In this document: positions 25,995 through 34,949 of the stretch, one piece after another
Numbering within the stretch: the first letter of the stretch is position 1
How the letters are laid out: each line of letters opens with the position of its first letter
Notes under the pieces: model-generated
The model's database searches: none
Told to the model about the DNA's origin: nothing
What the model saw: only the letters and a program-made list of their open reading frames with translations
Made by a program: the position numbers and the translations under genes
Assembly: GCA_937944855.1 (NCBI GenBank)
Contig: CALFAY010000038.1
Span: 62,001-126,000 of the forward strand
Reading direction: 5' to 3'
Length of the DNA stretch: 64,000 nucleotides
From: an uncultured Planctomycetota bacterium
GTDB taxonomy: Bacteria > Planctomycetota > Planctomycetia > Gemmatales > HRBIN36

Positions 25995-27572
25995 TCACAC
26001 GCCGGGGTCGGGCCGCTCCTCCGGGCTGAGGTGAGCGGGATTGACGTTGGGAATGCCCGGCCGTTTCATGGCGATCTTGTTGATCACTTCCAGAAACGCC
26101 TGAGCGCTGGCTTCGAGGATGTCCGTACTCAAACCCCGTCCCCGATAGGTTCGGCCGTTGTATTCCGCCTCGACGCTGGCCTCGCCGAGGGCGTCTTCGC
26201 CTTTGGAAACCGAGCGGACGTGGTAATCCTTCAGGTTCACGTCGATGCCGGTGATGCGTTCGATGGTGCGGAAGACAGCGTCCACGGGTCCATCGCCGAC
26301 GCCGGCATCGCGGATGATGGTGCCGTCCTGCCGCCACAGCGCCACCGCTGCCGATGGCAGCGTTCCCGATCCGGCGTTGCAGGTGAACGCCTCCAGCGTC
26401 CACATGGCCGCTCCGCGATGAATCACCCGCTCGACCAGGGCCTCGATGTCGGCGTCATAAACTTCCTTCTTCTTATCGGCCAGGGTCTTGAATTCCTCGA
26501 AGACCCGGTTCAGCTGCTCCTCGTCGAGGTGGTAGCCGAGTTCCTTGACCCGTTCGCGTAAGGCGTGTCGGCCTGAGTGTTTGCCCAGGACCAGATTGGT
26601 CTTGCTGAAGCCGACGTCCTCCGGCCGCATGATCTCGTAGGTGGCGGGGTGCATGAGCATGCCGTGCTGGTGGATGCCGGCTTCGTGGGCGAAGGCATTC
26701 TGCCCGACAATGGCCTTGTTCCGCTGTACCTGGATGCCGGTGATGTTGCTGACCAGCCGGCTGGTCGGGTAGAGGCGGCGGGTGTTGATGGTGGTCTGAA
26801 GTTGGAAGTAGTCTTTGCGGGTCTTGACCGCCATAACCACTTCTTCCAGGGAACAGTTCCCGGCGCGCTCGCCCAGGCCGTTGATCGTGCATTCCACCTG
26901 GCGGGCGCCTTCCAGGAGGGCGGCCAGGCTGTTGGCGACAGCCAGCCCGAGATCGTTGTGGCAATGCACGCTGAGGACCACCCGGTCAATGCCGCGAACG
27001 TTCTGCTTGAGGTAGCGGATGGCGGCGGCGTACTGGGTCGGCACGGCATAGCCGACGGTATCGGGAATGTTGATCGTGGTCGCCCCGGCTTCGATGGCTT
27101 TCTCGACGACCTCGGCGAGGAAGTCGAGTTCCGTGCGGGCCGCGTCTTCGGGGCTGAATTCCACGTCGTCGCAGTAGCTCTTGGCCCGCTGCACCCCGGC
27201 CACGGTGCGGCGGATGATCTCCTCCTTGGCCATTTTCAATTTGAATTCCCGGTGGATGGCGCTGGTGGCGAGGAAGACGTGAATGCGTTTGCGGGGGGCG
27301 TCCTTGAGCGCTTCCCAGGCTCGGTCGATGTCCTCGTCGTTGCAGCGGGCCAGGCCGCAGATGACCGGGCCTTCGACTTCCCGGGCGATGGTCCGCACCG
27401 CCTCGAAGTCGCCCGGCGAGGCGATGGGGAACCCGGCTTCGATCACGTCCACGCCCAGATCCCGCAAAGCCCGGGCGATCTCGAGCTTCTCGGCCAAGTT
27501 CATGCTGGCTCCCGGTGACTGTTCGCCGTCGCGCAGGGTGGTGTCGAAGATGATGAGGCGGTCGCTGCTCAT
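25995..27572 (-). CDS. leuA: 2-isopropylmalate synthase
   Basis: A 525-residue LeuA that condenses acetyl-CoA with 2-oxoisovalerate, the first committed step of leucine synthesis. The chosen ATG gives [24 protein letters not shown]; the frame is open 24 nt further, without homology. [32 protein letters not shown] (metal-binding HxH), [18 protein letters not shown] and [17 protein letters not shown] define the catalytic domain. The C-terminal LeuA dimer/regulatory domain ([20 protein letters not shown] to [16 protein letters not shown]) that normally binds leucine for feedback is present. It is preceded by a leader peptide and terminator with the architecture of a leucine attenuator. Confidence 0.96.
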   Translation of the reverse strand: MSSDRLIIFDTTLRDGEQSPGASMNLAEKLEIARALRDLGVDVIEAGFPIASPGDFEAVRTIAREVEGPVICGLARCNDEDIDRAWEALKDAPRKRIHVFLATSAIHREFKLKMAKEEIIRRTVAGVQRAKSYCDDVEFSPEDAARTELDFLAEVVEKAIEAGATTINIPDTVGYAVPTQYAAAIRYLKQNVRGIDRVVLSVHCHNDLGLAVANSLAALLEGARQVECTINGLGERAGNCSLEEVVMAVKTRKDYFQLQTTINTRRLYPTSRLVSNITGIQVQRNKAIVGQNAFAHEAGIHQHGMLMHPATYEIMRPEDVGFSKTNLVLGKHSGRHALRERVKELGYHLDEEQLNRVFEEFKTLADKKKEVYDADIEALVERVIHRGAAMWTLEAFTCNAGSGTLPSAAVALWRQDGTIIRDAGVGDGPVDAVFRTIERITGIDVNLKDYHVRSVSKGEDALGEASVEAEYNGRTYRGRGLSTDILEASAQAFLEVINKIAMKRPGIPNVNPAHLSPEERPDPGV

Positions 27573-27588
27573 GGTCGGTCTCGCATCC

Positions 27589-27626
27589 AAAAACACAAAA
27601 ACCCCGGAGCCTGACAGGCCCCGGGG
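27589..27626 (-). terminator. attenuator terminator in the leuA leader
   Basis: On the minus strand, CCCCGGGGCCTG and CAGGCTCCGGGG (27626-27602) form an almost perfect 12-bp stem with a one-base centre. TTTTTGTGTTTTT (27601-27589) follows. It lies 16 nt before the leuA start codon and 34 nt after the leader peptide stop. Its 5' arm (plus coordinates 27617-27632 including flank) is complementary to the end of the leader ORF. Confidence 0.85.
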
Positions 27627-27660
27627 TGGCGTTGTTTCGGCTGGATTCTCAAAGACGCCG

Positions 27661-27729
27661 CTACGCCGCCGGGGCCTTCCCGCCGGGAAGGTCGAGCAAG
27701 CCCAGAAGCAACAGCGTCGTCAGCATCAT
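27661..27729 (-). CDS. leucine-rich leader peptide of leuA
   Basis: A 22-residue ORF, MMLTTLLLLGLLDLPGGKAP followed by AA and a TAG stop. Eight of 22 residues are leucine, using varied codons (CTG, TTG, CTT, CTC), with a block of four consecutive leucines and then GLL. It lies 28 nt downstream of the predicted transcription start. The Shine-Dalgarno is weak (GTGGA). The final codons (27663-27676) contain GGCCCCGG-C-GGCGT, able to pair with ACGCC-ACC-CCGGGGCC in the terminator arm and so prevent termination. Ribosome stalling at leucine codons would leave this segment free; a ribosome at the stop codon would cover it. The peptide is inferred to be regulatory and not a functional protein. Confidence 0.85.
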   Translation of the reverse strand: MMLTTLLLLGLLDLPGGKAPAA

Positions 27730-27763
27730 CGGTCCACGCGAAAGAAACTTATTCTGGGCCGTT

Positions 27764-27792
27764 AGTGTAAGCCCCGGATCTGTTGGGGTCAA
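27764..27792 (-). promoter_or_regulatory. sigma70-type promoter of the leu leader and leuA
   Basis: On the minus strand TTGACC (27792-27787) and TACACT (27769-27764) are separated by exactly 17 nt. Transcription is expected to start near 27757, giving a leader RNA of about 185 nt that carries the leader peptide and terminator. Confidence 0.8.
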
Positions 27793-27842
27793 GCTCGCGG
27801 CTGAGAAAACCCTGCGGGTCCAGACGCCGCCGCCGACATGCC

Positions 27843-28937
27843 TCACTTCTCAAAAACCTTCCTGGCTCCGGGGATGTTGAGGCGGATGCGGTACAGGCTC
27901 GTGTCCACGGTGATATAGAGCGTCCGGGCATCCTCGCCGATACCAAAAGCGCAATTGCTCGGCAGGCCGACCGGATTGGCCGAGCCAGGCTGCGACGGAC
28001 CCGTGGGAATGAAGGCCACTTTCTTCCCGGACGGATCGATGACCATCACGCCGGGCCGCCGTGGACTGCGGACTGTCAGGTAGATGTGCCCCTCGGCATC
28101 GACCGTCATGCCGTCGCAACCCGCCTCCTTGCCGAAATCCACGAGGACCCGACGCGGGCCGTCGACGAATCCCTGCTCATTGATCGGATAAGCATAAACC
28201 TTCATCGCACCGGGCTCGGGAGGCGGGGCGGACGGGTCGATCTGGTCCGTCCCGTTATTATGATCGGCGACATATAAAGTCCGTTCATCGGGGCTTAAAG
28301 CGATGCCATTGGGCTTTTCCACGTTGCGAATAATCTGATGCACTTCTCCGGATGGATCGACGCGATAAACTGCGCGCACATCGAGTTCCCGCGGCTCATG
28401 GCCGAGATAACGCGGGTCGGTGAAATAAATCCTTCCTTTGCGGTCAATAACGAGATCATTGGGAGCATTGAACCGCTTGCCTTGATAACGGTCGGCCAGG
28501 GTTGTGCTTTTGCCGGTTTTCATGTCATAACGTGCTAACCGTCGGCCGCCATAGTCCGCCCCTTCGCAGGCGATTAAGAAACCTTCGGCGTCGAACATCA
28601 GACCATTGGCCTTGCCGCTGTCGGCGCTGAACACGGTGGTTTGTCCGCTCTTGGGGTCGAAGCGGAGGATCATGCCCTTGTCGGTGCCGAAGGGGATGTC
28701 CGTGAAATAGACCCAACCATCGGGGGCGACAGCCGGGCCTTCGGTCAGGCCGCCGCGGATAGGAGCGGTGCGGGTGAACAGCAGCTCCAGCCTGGCGCCG
28801 GGCGGAACGATCTTAGCGCCGGTCGGCGGCGGCAACTCGCCTGGGGCCTGAGCGGCGGCATCTGCTGCTGCTCCAACCGGCAGACCAACGAGGAGGAACA
28901 GGACCATGAACCGACAACCCATCGACAAGCAGTTCAT
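27843..28937 (-). CDS. SMP-30/gluconolactonase family protein, secreted
   Basis: A 364-residue beta-propeller protein with a signal peptide (about residues 8-27, CRFMVLFLLVGLPVGAAADA). The ATG at 28937 is set by a strong AAGGAGGTT Shine-Dalgarno. Family segments include GLTEGPAVAPDGWVYFTDIPFG, DSGKANGLMFDAEGFLIACEG, RFNAPNDLVIDRKGRIYFTDPRYLG, VEKPNGIALSPDERTLYVADHNNGTD and GCDGMTVDAEGHIYLT. The metal ligands of the family (the Glu in TEGP, the Asn in APND, the Asp in YVADHN) are present. SMP-30-like enzymes hydrolyse sugar lactones; the substrate is unknown. Its stop is 50 nt from the -35 element of the leuA promoter. Confidence 0.9.
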   Translation of the reverse strand: MNCLSMGCRFMVLFLLVGLPVGAAADAAAQAPGELPPPTGAKIVPPGARLELLFTRTAPIRGGLTEGPAVAPDGWVYFTDIPFGTDKGMILRFDPKSGQTTVFSADSGKANGLMFDAEGFLIACEGADYGGRRLARYDMKTGKSTTLADRYQGKRFNAPNDLVIDRKGRIYFTDPRYLGHEPRELDVRAVYRVDPSGEVHQIIRNVEKPNGIALSPDERTLYVADHNNGTDQIDPSAPPPEPGAMKVYAYPINEQGFVDGPRRVLVDFGKEAGCDGMTVDAEGHIYLTVRSPRRPGVMVIDPSGKKVAFIPTGPSQPGSANPVGLPSNCAFGIGEDARTLYITVDTSLYRIRLNIPGARKVFEK

Positions 28938-29165
28938 ACCAACCTCCTTACCAGGCTCAGCCGCCATTGTTCGGCGCGGCTATGCTCCAGGGAAGACTGC
29001 CGAGCCTTGCTCACGGCCCTCCGTGCGCTTAGGATTCTTCCAAGTGGCGTGTCGGCGTCACGATACGCCAAGACATCGCCCGTCGCAAGGGGCTATCGAT
29101 CGCCTTAAGGCAGCAGCAAGGCCGGGGTCAGCTTGGCAGCGAGTTTGCCCGCACCTTCGAGTGCA

Positions 29166-29252
29166 GGAGGGATGGCCGAGTGGTTTAAGGCGACGGTCTT
29201 GAAAACCGTTGTGAGGGCAACCTCACCGTGGGTTCGAATCCCACTCCCTCCG
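29166..29252 (+). tRNA. tRNA-Ser (anticodon UGA)
   Basis: An 87-nt class II tRNA. The acceptor stem is GGAGGGA (29166-29172) paired with TCCCTCC (29245-29251), with discriminator G at 29252. The anticodon stem-loop is ACGGT-CTTGAAA-ACCGT with anticodon TGA at 29200-29202. A long variable arm (TGTGAGGGCAACCTCACC) and a T-arm GTGGG-TTCGAAT-CCCAC follow. CCA is not encoded. It reads UCA and related serine codons. Confidence 0.96.
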
Positions 29253-29335
29253 GTTAATCACCAGAAAGCGGGTTGGGCATGCTGGAGCAATCTGCCGGGC
29301 ATGGTCCCGCTGGAAGTTAACCCATCGCGGCAAGC

Positions 29336-30796
29336 TCAAGCGAGGATTTCCCGGATCGGTTCGGCGCCTTCGACGCCGACGAGCTTTTGATCCAATCCGC
29401 CGTAGAAGAACGTCAAGCGGTTCGGGTCCAGCCCGAGCTGGTGCAAAATGGTGGCGTGCAATTGCTTGACGTGGGTGCGTTTCTCGACGGCGGCGTTGCC
29501 CAGTTCGTCCGTGGCTCCGTAGCTGATGCCGCCTTTGATTCCGCCGCCGGCCAGCCAGACTGTGAAGCCGTAGGAGTTGTGGTCCCGTCCGCTCCCCTGG
29601 GCGTATTCCGCGGTCGGCTGGCGACCGAACTCGCCTCCCCAGACGACCAGGGTCGAATCGAGCAGGCCACGTTGTTTCAAGTCCTGGAGTAGCCCAGCGA
29701 TGGGTTTGTCCGTGTTGCCGGCGTGCTTGCCGTGATTGGCAACAATGTCGGTGTGGGCGTCCCAGTTGTCGTCGTTGTGCGCGCCGCCGGAGTAGATCTG
29801 GATGAAGCGGACGCCGCGCTCCACGAGCCGACGGGCCAGCAGACACTTCCGGCCGAAGTCGGCGGTGCGCGGGTGGTCGATGCCGTACAGGCTCAGGGTC
29901 TTGGTCGTTTCCTGAGAGAAATCCACGGCCTCGGGAGCGTGCTGCTGCATCTTGAAGGCCAGCTCGTAGCAGGCGATGCGGGCGGCCAGTTCGCTGTTGA
30001 AGCTGCGCTGGGTCAGATGTTCCTCGTTCTTCTGCCGCAGCCGGTCGAGCAGACGGCGTTGGGCATCGCGGGTCAGACCGGGCGGCGGTTCGAGGTCGTG
30101 GATGGGCGTGCCGTCGGCCCGCAGGATCACTCCCTGGTAGGCGGCCGGCATGTAGCCGCTTGACCAGTTCTTCGGCCCGCTGATCGGCCCGCCGGTCTTG
30201 TCGAGCATGACCACGAAGCCGGGCAGGTTCTCGTTCTCCGAACCGAGTCCGTAGGTGACCCACGAACCCAGCGACGGGTGCCCGCTGAGGATGCGGCCGC
30301 AGTTCATCATCAACAGGGCGGAGCCGTGGATCGGCGACTCGGCGTACATCGAATGGATGAAGGCGATGTCGTCCACGCACTGACCGAGGTGCGGGAAAAT
30401 CTCCGAGACATACTTGCCGCACTGGCCAAATTGCCGGAAGCGGAAGCGTGGACCAACGACGCGGCCCTCGTTGCGATGCCCGGCCCGGCCGAAGGTCTTG
30501 ATCGGAATGGTTTTGCCGTCCAACTCGACCAGTTTGGGCTTGTAGTCGAACGTATCGACCTGGCTGGGTCCGCCGTACATGAACAGGAAGATGACGCTCC
30601 TGGCCTTGCCGGGAAAGTGGCCCGGTTTGGGAGCGAGCGGATTGCGGAAGGGCGTGATGCCGTCGGCGGCGACGGCCTGCCGGGCGAAGAAGGCGTCGTC
30701 GAGCAGACCGGCCAGGGCGGTGGCGACGAAACCGCCCCCGGCTTGCCAGAGAAACTCCCGTCGGGTTCGACCGCAGAATTGTCGGGAATCGGTCAT
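29336..30796 (-). CDS. DUF1501 family protein, Tat-exported
   Basis: A 486-residue DUF1501 protein with a Tat signal (RTRREFLWQAGGGFVATALAGLL, twin Arg at 12-13). Family blocks are FLFMYGGPSQVDTFDYKPKL, GSWVTYGLGSENENLPGFVVM, LLARRLVERGVRFIQIYSGG, LVVWGGEFGRQPTAEYAQG, GRDHNSYGFTVWLAGGGIKGG and HATILHQLGLDPNRLTFFYGG. It is the last of four genes in a minus-strand operon and the partner of the PSD1-type protein at 30843-33461, 46 nt upstream. Such pairs are hallmarks of planctomycete genomes; they are thought to act on polymers at the cell envelope, but the chemistry is unproven. Confidence 0.93.
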   Translation of the reverse strand: MTDSRQFCGRTRREFLWQAGGGFVATALAGLLDDAFFARQAVAADGITPFRNPLAPKPGHFPGKARSVIFLFMYGGPSQVDTFDYKPKLVELDGKTIPIKTFGRAGHRNEGRVVGPRFRFRQFGQCGKYVSEIFPHLGQCVDDIAFIHSMYAESPIHGSALLMMNCGRILSGHPSLGSWVTYGLGSENENLPGFVVMLDKTGGPISGPKNWSSGYMPAAYQGVILRADGTPIHDLEPPPGLTRDAQRRLLDRLRQKNEEHLTQRSFNSELAARIACYELAFKMQQHAPEAVDFSQETTKTLSLYGIDHPRTADFGRKCLLARRLVERGVRFIQIYSGGAHNDDNWDAHTDIVANHGKHAGNTDKPIAGLLQDLKQRGLLDSTLVVWGGEFGRQPTAEYAQGSGRDHNSYGFTVWLAGGGIKGGISYGATDELGNAAVEKRTHVKQLHATILHQLGLDPNRLTFFYGGLDQKLVGVEGAEPIREILA

Positions 30797-30842
30797 GGTC
30801 GCCCTCGCTCTTGGGTCTCAGCCGCTTTGCGTCAACTCTGTG

Positions 30843-33461
30843 TCAATCCAGATAGACGAACTCGTTGGCGTTCAACTGCATCAGGCAGAACCACTTCAGG
30901 GCCTCGGCTTCGCTGATGCCGTGTCGGTCCCGCAGGTCGGCGATCAGGGCCAGGTCGTCGGCGATCTCCCGGCCGTTGGGTTCCCGGCCGGTGGTCAGGC
31001 GGAGGGCTCGGCGGACCTGAGCGGCCAGGTCATTGGGCGCTTCCCGCCGCAGCCGGTCGGCCAGATGAGCGGCCTGTTCGTTGGTGAACGCGCCGTTGAG
31101 CATGCCCAGCGATTGCGTCGGCACCGTGGTGGTATAGCGCACCGGGCAGCTGTTGTCGGTATCGGCTAAATCGTGTTGGTTGAGGATCGGCAGCAGGAGC
31201 GACCGTTTGACATAGACGTAAACGCTGCGGCGCGAGGCTTCCTCGGGAGACGATGTGCCCCAGCCTTCACCGGGCCGGGACTGGCCTGCCAGCACCTCAC
31301 GGGGAATGGGCGGATAGATGCTCGGCCCGAACTGTCGCAGGTTGAGCTTGCTGCTGACGGCCAGCATGGCGTCGCGGATTTCCTCGGCCGTGAGACGCCG
31401 CATCGGGAAGCGGCTGAACAACTCGTTGTCCGGATCGCGCTGGAGCAGTTCCGGCCGGGTCCGTGAGGCCATGCGATAAGTGCTCGATGTCACCAAAAGC
31501 CGATGAATGCGCTTGATCCGCCAGGCATCCGAGGGGTCGGCGGGTCGGCAGAACTCGTCGGCCAGCCAGTCGAGCAATTCGGGATGGGTCGGTTTGGTGC
31601 CGTACTTGCCGAAGTCGTTGGAACTGGCGACGATGCCCCGGCGGAAATGGTGCTGCCAGAGACGATTGACCAGCACCCGGGCGGTCAGCGGATTGTCTGG
31701 GGAAGCGATCCAGTCGGCGAGCACGAGACGCCGACCGGCGGTCCTGGCTCCGGGCGAGATGGTCGGCAGGACCGGATCGGCAAAGCCGAGCACGGCTGGG
31801 TAGCCCGGTTCGACGGCGGGGCCTTTGGCGTGGGGATTGCCGCGGATGAGCACATGCGTCGGCGGCGGAGGCACCAGGCAGTTGTTGATCGACAGGGCCA
31901 TCTCTCGCGGCGGCATCGGCAACTTCCGCAGGGCCTCGCGATCCTTCAGCAGCCGCTCGTATTCCTGCCGCCGTGGTTCGGCGAGGAACATCGGCACCTT
32001 CTTGACCACCTGCGGCCGATCCACGCCCTCGGCAGCCCGCTGATCTTCCGCCGGCATTTTACGGATGGCTTCGTCTTCGATCTCGGTCAACTGCCGGGTC
32101 AATTCCTCGATCCGCTGCGTGCGGCGATTCAGCTCCGCTTCGTACAGCACCCGCCTGGCCCGCGGCGTGATGTCGGTCTGATTGAACTTGGAGGTCACGT
32201 CCCGCGTCAGGCTGAAATGCGGAACGTCGCGAAAGAACGCGAGGAAGCGGTAGTAGTCCGTCTGCGGCAGCGGGTCGATCTTGTGGTCGTGACAGCGGGC
32301 GCAGTTCATGGTCATGCCGAGAAAGACCTGGCACGTCGTCGCCACGATGTCATCCAGACCGTCGAACCTGGCCATTTCCAGATCGACCGGCTCATCGTCC
32401 CACAGTCCGAGGCGGTAGTAGCCGGTGGCGATGACGGCCTCGGCGATGTCGGTCTCATCCCGCCCTTCCTGTTCCCAGCGATGGGCCAGCTCGTCGCCTG
32501 CCAGTTGTTCCCGGATGAAGCGGTCGAACGGCTTGTCGGCGTTGAAACTGCGGATGACGTAATCGCGGAACCGCCAAGCGTTCGGCTTCGGGCCGTCCCG
32601 CTCGTAGCCGTTGGTCTCGGCGAAGCGGACCAGATCGAGCCAGTGTCGTGCCCACTTCTCCCCATGTTGCGGACGGGCCAGCAACTCGTCCACGAGGCGT
32701 TCATAGGCATCGGGAACGGGATCGCGAACGAAGGCGTCCACTTCCTCCGGCGTTGGCGGCAGGCCGAGGAGGTCGAAGAAGAGCCGACGGATGAGCGTGA
32801 CGCGATCGGCTTCCGGGGCCGGTTCCAGTCCGGCTGCTTCGAGCCGAGCCAGGATAAACGCATCAACGGGATTGCGGACCCATCCAGCGTTGCGAACCTC
32901 GGGCACCTTGGGCCGACGGATCGGTTGATAAGCCCAATAGCTGCGATCGGCTGGGGACGGGCCGGGCTGATCGTGGTCGGCAACGGATTTTGAATCGGAC
33001 GGCATGGGCAGGCCACGCTCCACCCAGCGCGTCAAAACGGCGATCTTCTCGGCGGGCAGCTTGCCGGTCGGCGGCATCTCCAGGCCGTCGCGGTAATTGA
33101 CCGCTTTGAGGAGCAGACTGTCGGCGGGCTTGTCGAGGTCCACGGCGGGGCCGAGATCGCCGCCTTTGAGGATCGCATCGCGGTTGGTCAACCGCAGTCC
33201 GCCGCGGATTTTCTCTCCGCCGCCGTGACATTTCAGACAATGCTCCTTGAGCAGCGGCTCGACTTGCCTGGCGTAGAAGTCCAGGTCTTCGGCGGAGAAG
33301 CGCACCGGGGGAGCCGTTTCGCCCGGCTTGGAGGATTCGTCCGCGACGCCGAAATCAGCGTGGTCGAAGCAGACGGCGGCCAGGAGGACACAGGCTTTCG
33401 CCACTTTTGGGAGGCGAAGGTTTGCGCAGTCGTTTTGCATCCGGGTCGCCGTGGGGTTCAT
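30843..33461 (-). CDS. PSCyt1-DUF1549-DUF1553 (PSD1-type) cytochrome-like protein
   Basis: An 872-residue exported protein. An N-terminal hydrophobic segment (about residues 20-34) precedes a cytochrome-c-like PSCyt1 domain with the haem motif CLKCH (Cys75, Cys78, His79). DUF1549 (VRNPVDAFILARLEAAGLEPAPEADRVTLIRRLFFDLLGLPPTPEEVD, then HWLDLVRFAETNGYERD) comes next. After a linker with RTQRIEELTRQLTEIEDEA comes DUF1553 (NPLTARVLVNRLWQHHFRRGIVASSNDFG, HPELLDWLADEFCR, LLVTSSTYRMAS, MLNGAFTNEQAAHLADRL). A second possible haem-like CARCHDHK is present in the DUF1549 part. It is coupled to a DUF1501 gene downstream. Confidence 0.93.
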   Translation of the reverse strand: MNPTATRMQNDCANLRLPKVAKACVLLAAVCFDHADFGVADESSKPGETAPPVRFSAEDLDFYARQVEPLLKEHCLKCHGGGEKIRGGLRLTNRDAILKGGDLGPAVDLDKPADSLLLKAVNYRDGLEMPPTGKLPAEKIAVLTRWVERGLPMPSDSKSVADHDQPGPSPADRSYWAYQPIRRPKVPEVRNAGWVRNPVDAFILARLEAAGLEPAPEADRVTLIRRLFFDLLGLPPTPEEVDAFVRDPVPDAYERLVDELLARPQHGEKWARHWLDLVRFAETNGYERDGPKPNAWRFRDYVIRSFNADKPFDRFIREQLAGDELAHRWEQEGRDETDIAEAVIATGYYRLGLWDDEPVDLEMARFDGLDDIVATTCQVFLGMTMNCARCHDHKIDPLPQTDYYRFLAFFRDVPHFSLTRDVTSKFNQTDITPRARRVLYEAELNRRTQRIEELTRQLTEIEDEAIRKMPAEDQRAAEGVDRPQVVKKVPMFLAEPRRQEYERLLKDREALRKLPMPPREMALSINNCLVPPPPTHVLIRGNPHAKGPAVEPGYPAVLGFADPVLPTISPGARTAGRRLVLADWIASPDNPLTARVLVNRLWQHHFRRGIVASSNDFGKYGTKPTHPELLDWLADEFCRPADPSDAWRIKRIHRLLVTSSTYRMASRTRPELLQRDPDNELFSRFPMRRLTAEEIRDAMLAVSSKLNLRQFGPSIYPPIPREVLAGQSRPGEGWGTSSPEEASRRSVYVYVKRSLLLPILNQHDLADTDNSCPVRYTTTVPTQSLGMLNGAFTNEQAAHLADRLRREAPNDLAAQVRRALRLTTGREPNGREIADDLALIADLRDRHGISEAEALKWFCLMQLNANEFVYLD

Positions 33462-33482
33462 GAAGCCGACTCCCTCCCGCGC

Positions 33483-34931
33483 TCAGGCCAGCAATTCGGT
33501 AATCACTCGAGCCGGTTCAACGCCGGTGAGCCGCTGATCCAGCCCCTGGTAGCGATAGCTGAAGCGGCGATGGTCGAACCCAAGCAGATGCAGCAGCGTG
33601 GCATGCCAATCGCGGATGTGGCACGGGTCTTTGATGATGTTGTAGGAGAACTCGTCGGTTTCGCCGTAGATCGTGCCACCCTTGAAGCCGCCGCCGGCCA
33701 TCCACATCGTGAAGCAGCGGGGATGGTGGTCCCGGCCGTAGTTGTCCTTGGTCAGGGTGCCCTGCGAGTAGATGGTACGGCCGAACTCGCCGCCCCAGAT
33801 GATGATGGTGGAGTCGAACAAGCCCCGGCTCTTGAGGTCCTGGATCAGGCCGTAGCAGGGCTGGTCCACGTCGCGGCACTGATCGGGCAGGCGCCCGGCG
33901 GCGTTGGCGTGGGTGTCCCAGTTGTTGTGGTAGATCTGCACGAAGCGGACGCCGCGTTCGATCAGCCGACGGGCCATCAACACGGTGTTGGCGAAGGTGC
34001 CGGGCTTGCGGGCCGCCTCGCCGTAGAGCTTGAACGTGCTTTCCGGTTCGCTGGCCAGATTGGTCAGTTCCGGCACGCTGGTCTGCATGCGGAAGGCCAT
34101 CTCGTACTGTTGAATCCGCGTTCGCGTTTCCTCGTCGCCCACCGAGGCGAAAGTCATCTCGTTGAGTTCCTTCAAGGCGTCCAGCGTTCGGCGTCGGACG
34201 TCGGATGACACGCCGGGCGGATTATTGATGAAGAGAATCGGATCGCCGGTGGTGCGGAAGGAGACTCCGGCGTGTTCGCCGGGCAGATAACCCGCCTGCC
34301 ACAACCGGGCCGAGATCGCCTGCACCTGTTCCGTGTTGGTCGGCTGAGCGACCAGGACGACGAACGTGGGCAGGTTCTGGTTCAGCGAGCCGAGGCCGTA
34401 GGAAACCCAGGCTCCCAGACAGGGCCGGCCCGTGACCTGGTTGCCGGTCTGGATGTAGGTGATGGCCGGTTCGTGGTTGATCGCCTCGGTGTGCATGCTC
34501 CGGACGAAGCATAGGTCGTCCACCATCTTCGCCGTCCAGGGCAACAGTTCGCTGACCCACATGCCGCACTCGCCGTGCTGGGCGAACTTGAACTTCGACG
34601 GAGCGATTGGGAAGCGGGCCTGTCCCGAGGTCATGGTCGTCAGCCGCTGACCCATCCGCACGGAGTCGGGCAGGTCCTTGTCGAACCAGTCGGCCATTTT
34701 CGGCTTGTAATCGTACAGGTCCATCTGGGCGGGACCGCCGACCATGTGCAGATAGATGACGTGCCTGGCCTTGGGCGGGTGGTGCAGTTCCGGTTTACTG
34801 GTGCCGTTTTGCGCACGGGCTTTTTCCGCGTCCAGCAGCGAGGTCAGGGCCGCCCAGCCGAGGGCATGAGAGCCGGCCTTGAAGAAATAGCGCCGGGTAA
34901 TGTTCCGCTTGTATTCTTCGAAGAGGTCCAT
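33483..34931 (-). CDS. DUF1501 family protein, Tat-exported
   Basis: A 482-residue DUF1501 protein with a Tat-like signal (TRRYFFKAGSHALGWAALTSLL, Arg13-Arg14). Family blocks include HMVGGPAQMDLYDYKPKMADWF, GAWVSYGLGSLNQNLPTFVVL, LMARRLIERGVRFVQIYHNNWDTHAN, IIIWGGEFGRTIYSQG, GRDHHPRCFTMWMAGGGFKGG and HATLLHLLGFDHRRFSYRYQGLDQRLTGV. It is second in the four-gene operon: 18 nt after the 1055-residue PSD1-type gene and 21 nt before the next PSD1-type gene. It differs from the 29336-30796 copy enough to suggest an old duplication and not a recent one. Confidence 0.93.
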   Translation of the reverse strand: MDLFEEYKRNITRRYFFKAGSHALGWAALTSLLDAEKARAQNGTSKPELHHPPKARHVIYLHMVGGPAQMDLYDYKPKMADWFDKDLPDSVRMGQRLTTMTSGQARFPIAPSKFKFAQHGECGMWVSELLPWTAKMVDDLCFVRSMHTEAINHEPAITYIQTGNQVTGRPCLGAWVSYGLGSLNQNLPTFVVLVAQPTNTEQVQAISARLWQAGYLPGEHAGVSFRTTGDPILFINNPPGVSSDVRRRTLDALKELNEMTFASVGDEETRTRIQQYEMAFRMQTSVPELTNLASEPESTFKLYGEAARKPGTFANTVLMARRLIERGVRFVQIYHNNWDTHANAAGRLPDQCRDVDQPCYGLIQDLKSRGLFDSTIIIWGGEFGRTIYSQGTLTKDNYGRDHHPRCFTMWMAGGGFKGGTIYGETDEFSYNIIKDPCHIRDWHATLLHLLGFDHRRFSYRYQGLDQRLTGVEPARVITELLA

Positions 34932-34949
34932 GATCGCTGCCTCCGTCGC

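Noticed and set aside
24834..26561. 575-residue plus-strand open frame
   Set aside because: It spans the end of the Rieske gene and the antisense of the permease and leuA, with an Arg/Gln/His-rich composition typical of shadows.
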